Origin: Trogon surrucura | Lineage: Eukaryota; Chordata; Aves; Trogoniformes; Trogonidae | Reading direction: 5' to 3' | Length of the DNA stretch: 64,000 nt | Assembly: GCA_020746105.1 (NCBI GenBank) | Contig: CM036619.1 | Span: forward strand, 7,017,942-7,081,941 | Part shown: one piece after another, positions 57,703 through 64,000 of the stretch | Layout of the letters: each line of letters opens with the position of its first letter | How positions within the stretch are numbered: the first letter of the stretch is position 1 | Position numbers and translations under genes: made by a program | Notes under the pieces: generated by a model | What the model was told of the DNA's origin: nothing | Databases searched by the model: none | Seen by the model: only the letters and a program-made list of their open reading frames with translations

Positions 57703-60204
57703 GGAAAGGTAGAAATATTTTGTTTCCATGTCTGTAGGTCAAAAAATTATGTCATCTCATGACATCAAATACAGGATCAAAATATAATTATAATGTGATT
57801 TCAAAGTAAATTTAACTTAAGAACTGTATTCAGAGAAATATATGTGTGTGTATAAAGCAGTGTCCCTGTCAGCCCTCCCTTTTTCTACTACTTAAAAACC
57901 GTTACTTGGAGGGAAGAAAATGTGTTTGTCCTCTCTTTACTTCAGTGACTCAGTACAAGAGAAGCCCAACACACACTGTATCTGCACTGACTGTTCCACA
58001 AATTGACTGCATTGTTTCAGTAAAATAAAACTAAAAAATCCTTTAATGAAAACTAAAAGCAGCCCTTCCATTCTGAGAAAGCATGTTTATTGCATTATAT
58101 TTATACTCAGGCTAAATTTTTACTGCTATTACTAAGAGGCACATTCAAAAGTAAGAACAAATCCTCAATAATCAAGGCAGTACTAGGAAATTGTATTCAA
58201 TAGTTTCATGATCATTCAATTTGCACACTATAACTAGTGAGTACATGCCCTTTCTTTTAATAAAAGCTGCCCGTTTTTTTGATTAATATTTCTTCTTTTT
58301 ATTGCCTTTTTCCAATACAAATTTTTGGAGGGAAAAAGGGGGAAAAAAAAAAAAAGAAATAAAAGATTTCTGCATCCAGCTTCACAGGAATACATAGCTG
58401 AAAAAAAATCCTTCAACTTTCCACAGAAGTTATGGGTACCATTGTTTTCCAGAATACCAGCTGGCATAACTGTTCAAATAAACTTTTTTTGTGCTTTTAG
58501 GCACACCTTAGAAAAGGTAGAACATAGAAAGAAGAATATTAGAGTGATTTGAATCAGCTCATCATAGTGCTGAAACTCTAATGGTGTTCATATAATAACA
58601 CATTAACCTGGGACCTTCAAGACACTTAATTCAGGGAGCTAAGCATAAGGAGTCTTACTTGAGTGCAAGGAAATGGAGATATGAAAAATGAAATAATTTC
58701 CTGATAGAAAAGGGTACTGTAATCAAGGGATTTAGTTATAGCATTAAAAATGAAGTTTAGGAGTATGATTTAAACCCTGACTAGCAGGAATGCCAGGAAG
58801 AAATTACTTCTTGTGCTTCTTTTTGCCCTAAAATGAATCTGTTTACTTAGTTTACTCATTCTCCTTTTTTTCTGGTTAAAAAAAAAAAAAAAAGTAATTT
58901 GTTTATGATTTTGTGAGAAAGAGGCAAGAAGCATTACAGAAGAAAGTTATTTTTATCATCCCTTGAAAGAAGACGGCTTTATTGTCTGCCTAAGAGTACT
59001 AATTAAGGTTGTGTTGTGTTTTTTTTAATAAAAATTGGGGAAAAAATAATATCATCTTAATCTTGAATTTCTTGGAAGGTTTTTTTTTTTTTCTGTATTT
59101 GTAAATATGAGGGGAAATTGTTTTCTCTATGTTATTCTGAAAAATTCTTTACTGATTAAGCTGTAAATTGACAGTTTGATTGAAGTCACCTTTTTTTTCT
59201 TTTTTTCCCTTCCAGCTGAAAAGCCTGAAGCTTGACTTAGCCAAAGTATCTAGAGGTATTAAAAATATAAAATTCTAACATCAGCCCTCCCAAAAAATGG
59301 GACATTTCCTGTGTACCTGAACATGGACTTTTCCAGAAGTGGCATATCTCTGCACTGGTCTCACAAATGTTTCTGCATTAGTCTTACAGTAATTAAAGGA
59401 TAGATGATCACATATGAAGTCATAATCACACTCCCAAATCAGAAAGATGAAACCGCTTCCCCCTATTGCAGCAGTTTATGATCACATTTCCCAGCGGGAA
59501 ATCAAACTTTCCATATATACTCTCCTGTTCTTGAGATATAAGAGCTGGAATTGCCATGATCTTCTGCTGAAACATCTCCCTACTCCTTTAGTCATTCTGA
59601 ATTTCCAAGGTTTTTTGCCTCAAGAGATTAATAAGATTTCATTTAATCTTCCCATGTATACCTGCCCTCTCTGCTTGATATACTTGTTTTGCTTTATTAA
59701 AACAATGGGAACATCTTTTTATTTAGTGTCTTATTTTCTTCTCTTTTTTTTTTTCTCTCCAAGAATTTAAGACTTGTGACATTGACAGCCCTTCCCACTC
59801 TTTGGATGAAACCATTTGCATCATAATACCTAGCATTTGATAACATTTAATGCTTTCAGTTGGAAAATTAACTATGTTACATATTTTGTGCTCCATACAA
59901 GACATTTGATGACCAATTTTAAAAAATGCAGCATTGCACAAACATAGAGAAAAGGGAAGAAATCTGTCCCAGACTTGAAAGATCTTAACTAATTTCAAAG
60001 CCAGTTTCCACAATCAGAAACAAAGAAAAGACATGGCTTTTAGCATATATTCCTAGATTCCTCATGTCTCTTATCCATTATCATTTACTGAGATTGAAAG
60101 TGACTCATGACAGGCTTTTCCTTTATATTATGTCTTTCTGTACATTATGTATAACAAAATTGTCTTTGATCTCACTAAAAAATGAAATATTTGGCCAACA
60201 TGGT
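57703..60204. other. Non-coding sequence, no gene recognised
   Basis: AT-rich with A- or T-runs near 58342-58355, 58879-58893 and 59080-59092. The plus-strand frame at 59447-59770 has no recognisable motif or splice context. Confidence 0.55.
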
Positions 60205-60583
60205 TCATCACCTGGAGAAGAGAAGCCATCAGAGATACTTCGCTGTAGTCCTTCAATACCTAAACGGGGTTTAAAAGAAAGACTGAGACAGGCCTTCCAG
60301 GTCCCGTAGTGACAGAACAAGAGGCAGTAGTTTTACACTGAAAGAGGGTGATTTAGATTGGCTATAAGGAAGAAATGCTTCATTTTCATTGAGGGTGGTG
60401 AGACAACGGAACAAGTTTCCCAGAGAAGTTGTGGTTGTCCCATCACTCAAGTGTTCAAAGTCAGGTTGAATGGGGCTTTGAGCAACCAGGTCTGGTGAAG
60501 GATGTAGCTGTCTGTGGCAAGGTAGGTGGACTAGATGATTTTTAAAGGCTCCTTCCAACTCAAACCATTCTATGATACTATGA
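60205..60583 (+). mobile_element. CR1 3' fragment (older subfamily)
   Basis: Blocks in CR1 order: cctggagaagagaag, gtgacagaacaagaggca, gagggtggtgagacaacgg, cagagaagttgtgg, tggactagatgattttta and ccattctatgatactatga. It is frameshifted and diverged, with about 100 bases missing in the middle. Confidence 0.85.
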
Positions 60584-63500
60584 AGCTTAGCTTCAACACA
60601 TGGAGAGTGTATGCACAACAGAGAGGACAGTTTGAACTGCACAACTATGTCACTTGTCTCTGTTGCAGGTAACACCTCAGAAAGCGGTATAAAATAATGC
60701 AACTGCAAAGAGGATGAGGAAGCATAAAGGCTAAATAAAACACAGAGAAAATAATAATCTGGGTCTTGTAATATTCTAGTATAAAATGTATGTCACATCT
60801 GGTCTTCTGTGCATGGTTCTGATTGCTTTGGGTCAACCTGTTAAAGATATTTGGCACTCAATTAAATTTACAAATTAAGTGAGTACTGAATGCTTATTCA
60901 GATCAACTACAAATCTCTTCAGCATTTAACATTTCTTTGAAAAGCCTGGCAGGTATTTATCTGCATAATCAGGAGCATAAACAGCTATGAAAACCATGCC
61001 CTTAACCCATATCAGTGTGAGTTCTAAAACAGATTTCAAGAGAAACAGCAGCAGCCAGAAATGGTCAAAGAGAACAACTAGTGACATAAAAGAATTACAC
61101 AGATCTTAAGGAAGCAGGGAGATAATAAGGTATGATAGCAGAAACAAAGTTCTGGCTGCTATTAATAGAAAAAAGATTGCATTATTATTTAAACTCTCCT
61201 GATAAATAAACGACAAACAAAGAGAAATGTAATATAAAAACTTGTACATGTAAAGGTTACTATACACATAAACTCTCCCTATTAAAAATGCACATTGTCT
61301 TGGATCATGTTTCTCACAAGATGTCTAAAAAAGTATTTGTCAGAGTACACCAGACTTCATAGATTTCATGTACATGGATCATCACAAATTACATTTACAT
61401 GGGTTAAAAAAACACAAACTCACAAAACAGCCAAATTAAAAAACCTTGATATATATAAACTTTACTCTTACAGCCTGAACACGTAATCACAGACTAATGG
61501 AATTACGGCAAAGGTTCTTCTATGGTGGAGTTACTTTGTTTTTGTCAGTGTTTCTTCTGCTTTGTGTACTCAAATATTGGTATTCAACAGTGACAGATAT
61601 GATCTATCAGTGCCAGATATGATCTTAATGAACCCTGTCCAGGCTACTCCATCACAGAAAATCTCATGTTTACATGATCATTTTTGTTCTTCATATATAC
61701 AGTAACACAACTGGTGGAAAACCCACTGATGGGATGAGTAGAGTTCTGGCTAAGGAGTTTTTGTTTGATGAGGGATGAAGGGGGAAGGAGAATGCAATAT
61801 AGAGCAGATTGTAGGAGAATAGATGCAAAAAACAACATGAATGCTAAGAGCAATCAAGATTTATCATCATCATCTTGAATGATCCCCAAATTCCTGAGAT
61901 TGAGAACATTTTCCTGAAAGATGATGCTGAATTGGCTTTGGAAAAGTGATTTTCTGCCTTCGTTCTTCAGTTATTTTAAGTACAAACTATTCAGAGGACA
62001 TATATTATCCCTGTAGCCTCGATCCAGCCATGTAGTGAGATTGGATCTGCTCTGGCTTCCTGAGTTTTCTTCTTTTTTGCTCATCCACCCACTGCACCAG
62101 TTACCTACATCAGTGTTGATTCTTCTACCTTTTTTCTGACCACCACTGTTTCTTCCCATTTGTCATCTGCTGCCTAACTTCACCTTAAGGCCTGCTAAGT
62201 AAATGTTTCCCCTTTTTCTAAGGAGGATCCAAAAGAGAATAAAAAAAAACCAAACACCTAGAGAGGGCACCTAGGTTATTGATCCTAGTCTCCTACACTG
62301 CAGGCCACCACTTTAAATCCCTTCCTAGTGCAGCACAGACAAGAGCATACTTCTAGCTACTTGTAACTGAAAGCCATCGCTGTAAAATGCATGTTGTCAC
62401 AGTTTGGGCCACCTAACACAGGTATAGTCTACATGATGAGCATGCGTTTCAGTCACTCTAGTTCTAAATCAGTATTGACCAAAACATAGTAAGTCAAGCA
62501 GTTTCCTGTCTTTCATAGGCTGTGAACTATCATGAGCTTTTCTTACAACAGATTTAATCATTCATGAACAGTAATTTTGATAACAGTTTCAAGATTTCTT
62601 GCAATGACATCAGCCCAACTTATAACTTCATGTTAAAGCTTCCCTTCACTCAGGGTACTCTCACTTAGCATCCCAGCCCTCAAAAGTATCTTACTTTTGT
62701 TCTTTTACCTTAATTAACCAGCAATTTCTAACTCACCTTAACCTAAGCATCAATGAAACTTTGGTCTATTTAGCCTCTCTGCTTTCCTGTTATTTCTTTG
62801 AGTCCTCTGATTAAGGTATTTTTTCAGCAGCGCAGGGTTGAGTACCTGTTCCACCACCCCGGCGTGTTCCCATTTCAGCAACCAGCAAAACAATCTCCAG
62901 CTGCAAAGAGATCCTTAATGCAGAAACATTTACTCTTTATCTCTAAGGGCAGTAGCTGAAATAGATGGAGATTACTTTCAGGTTCTTCCACAGAGCATTC
63001 CCACAAATACTTCTGCTTGCTCCCTGACACTAACAAGAGAAGGCTTAAAAGAAAACCCATCAACTTTTACAGCAGACAGAGGCTGCATTTTTTCATTTAT
63101 AAATCTTGTTCTCAGTCATTTAGCTTCCATTCAGCCTTCCTGAGAAAGTGCAAACCAGCCACATTTGAACTGCAATTGCAAAAAAGCCCAACCTACTACT
63201 CCTTCTTTGAAATTAGGGGGCATAGCAGATGTTTTCAAGAGACCTATCAGACAGTGTGTAAATTCTGATTTGATTTACAGAACTTCTTGCTAGCACAGTT
63301 CTGTCAGTGACATTACTTTCAGTTATTCCTGGGCAAAACTTAGGTGCAATAAAGACTAATCCAAGGGAAAAAAAAAAAAAACACAAAACTTTTTCACTGT
63401 CATGATTAAAATGTAATATCCAGCTTTTTCTCACTCTAGGACATTACAATCCAATAAGTAATACAGTGGAAAAGCAAGAAAGACAAATATTTGGAGAAGA

Positions 63501-63934
63501 ATAATGACTTATTACAGAAATGAAAAGATTTTCGCTGCCTGTTGCCTTGTCCTTTCTAGAAGGATCTCCTCTCAAGATCTCCTGATCTTGACATTATATG
63601 TTTATATTGAGAGTCATCTGAACACTGAGGTCTTGACTATAGAATACAGAAACAGACAGACATGTTATGGGAAAGCTTGATGTGTCAGCAGTGGAGTCCC
63701 TTGAAGTACTGAAATAGCTTAAAAATTACAGTAATTCTTAGACATCCTGCATAGGTCTTTGGTTGTTTGGTTTTGTTTACTGTGTTTCTACAAAAATTAC
63801 CCAAGAATGTGTCTTTTCAAAATTTTAGTAGGGCAGAAGGTGTAAAAATAATGCAAGGCATTGCTCAACAAATCCTCATGCCTGATTCTTTTTCCCAGCC
63901 CCATTAACAAGGAACTCCCAAGTGTAAAGCCATA
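60584..63934. other. Non-coding sequence, no gene recognised
   Basis: AT-rich DNA with an A-run at 63367-63381. No supported coding or RNA feature. Confidence 0.55.
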
Positions 63935-64000
63935 GTATAGAGGCGGGAGTTGGTCTATTCTCCATAGTGGAGAGTGATAGGACGAGGGGAAATGGATTTA
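63935..64000 (+). mobile_element. CR1 fragment running off the right edge
   Basis: ggcgggagttggtctattctcc followed by gtgataggacgaggggaaat matches the late ORF2/3' part of CR1 (compare gataggacaaggggtaatgg in the long copies). Its 3' end lies outside the window. Confidence 0.75.

Noticed and set aside
1..64000. CRISPR arrays, tRNA, rRNA or bacterial operon features
   Set aside because: No tRNA B-box with a foldable partner, no rRNA words and no regularly spaced short palindromic repeats were seen; the window is vertebrate nuclear DNA.

Overview
This is a stretch of bird nuclear genome. It has no bacterial-style gene packing. The dominant repeats are CR1 LINEs ending in the avian 3' octamer repeats ATTCTGTG or ATTCTATG, together with avian-type retroviral LTRs. 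I cannot name the species. The two long CR1 copies (18868-22508 and about 34485-38876) are nearly identical, so this CR1 lineage moved fairly recently; woodpeckers, hornbills and relatives are known for this, but that is only a guess.

Layout. (1) 1-7008, minus strand: the 5' part of a multi-exon gene for a coiled-coil protein. I could place nine coding exons. All have AG/GT borders, all are open, and their phases join exactly, giving about 387 codons before the gene leaves the left edge. Seven of the nine exons lie in a head-to-tail array of a ~1.9 kb unit (about 3.4 copies in view), each adding one or two coiled-coil exons. (2) 7150-7680: a CAG-like minisatellite and a CpG-rich promoter with a duplicated 85-bp block carrying three perfect CREs (TGACGTCA) and one near-match. 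A possible 60-nt exon of unknown origin lies at 7762-7821. (3) 8290-8905: an old LTR. (4) 9-18 kb: gene-free sequence with two long polypurine tracts. (5) 18.25-23.62 kb: a four-level nest: an old minus-strand LTR, split by a different ~830-bp solo LTR (TSD CATGG), split by a 3.6-kb CR1 (8-bp duplication ATACCTGG), split by a 58-bp antisense CR1 tail (TSD CATTA). (6) 26-29 kb: three short CR1 fragments. (7) 34.5-38.9 kb: a long CR1 with 5'UTR, ORF1 and broken ORF2. (8) 39501-40773: a 1.27-kb LTR with an 86-bp CR1 insertion. (9) 40.8-64 kb: gene-free, AT-rich DNA with microsatellites, a diverged 160-bp repeat pair at 50.2/51.1 kb, and two further CR1 pieces at 60.2 kb and the right edge.

The only host gene I can support is the minus-strand coiled-coil gene. 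All other long open frames belong to CR1. The finding most worth follow-up is the growth of this gene by tandem duplication of phase-compatible exons behind a CRE-rich promoter. I do not recognise the protein family and give no gene symbol.
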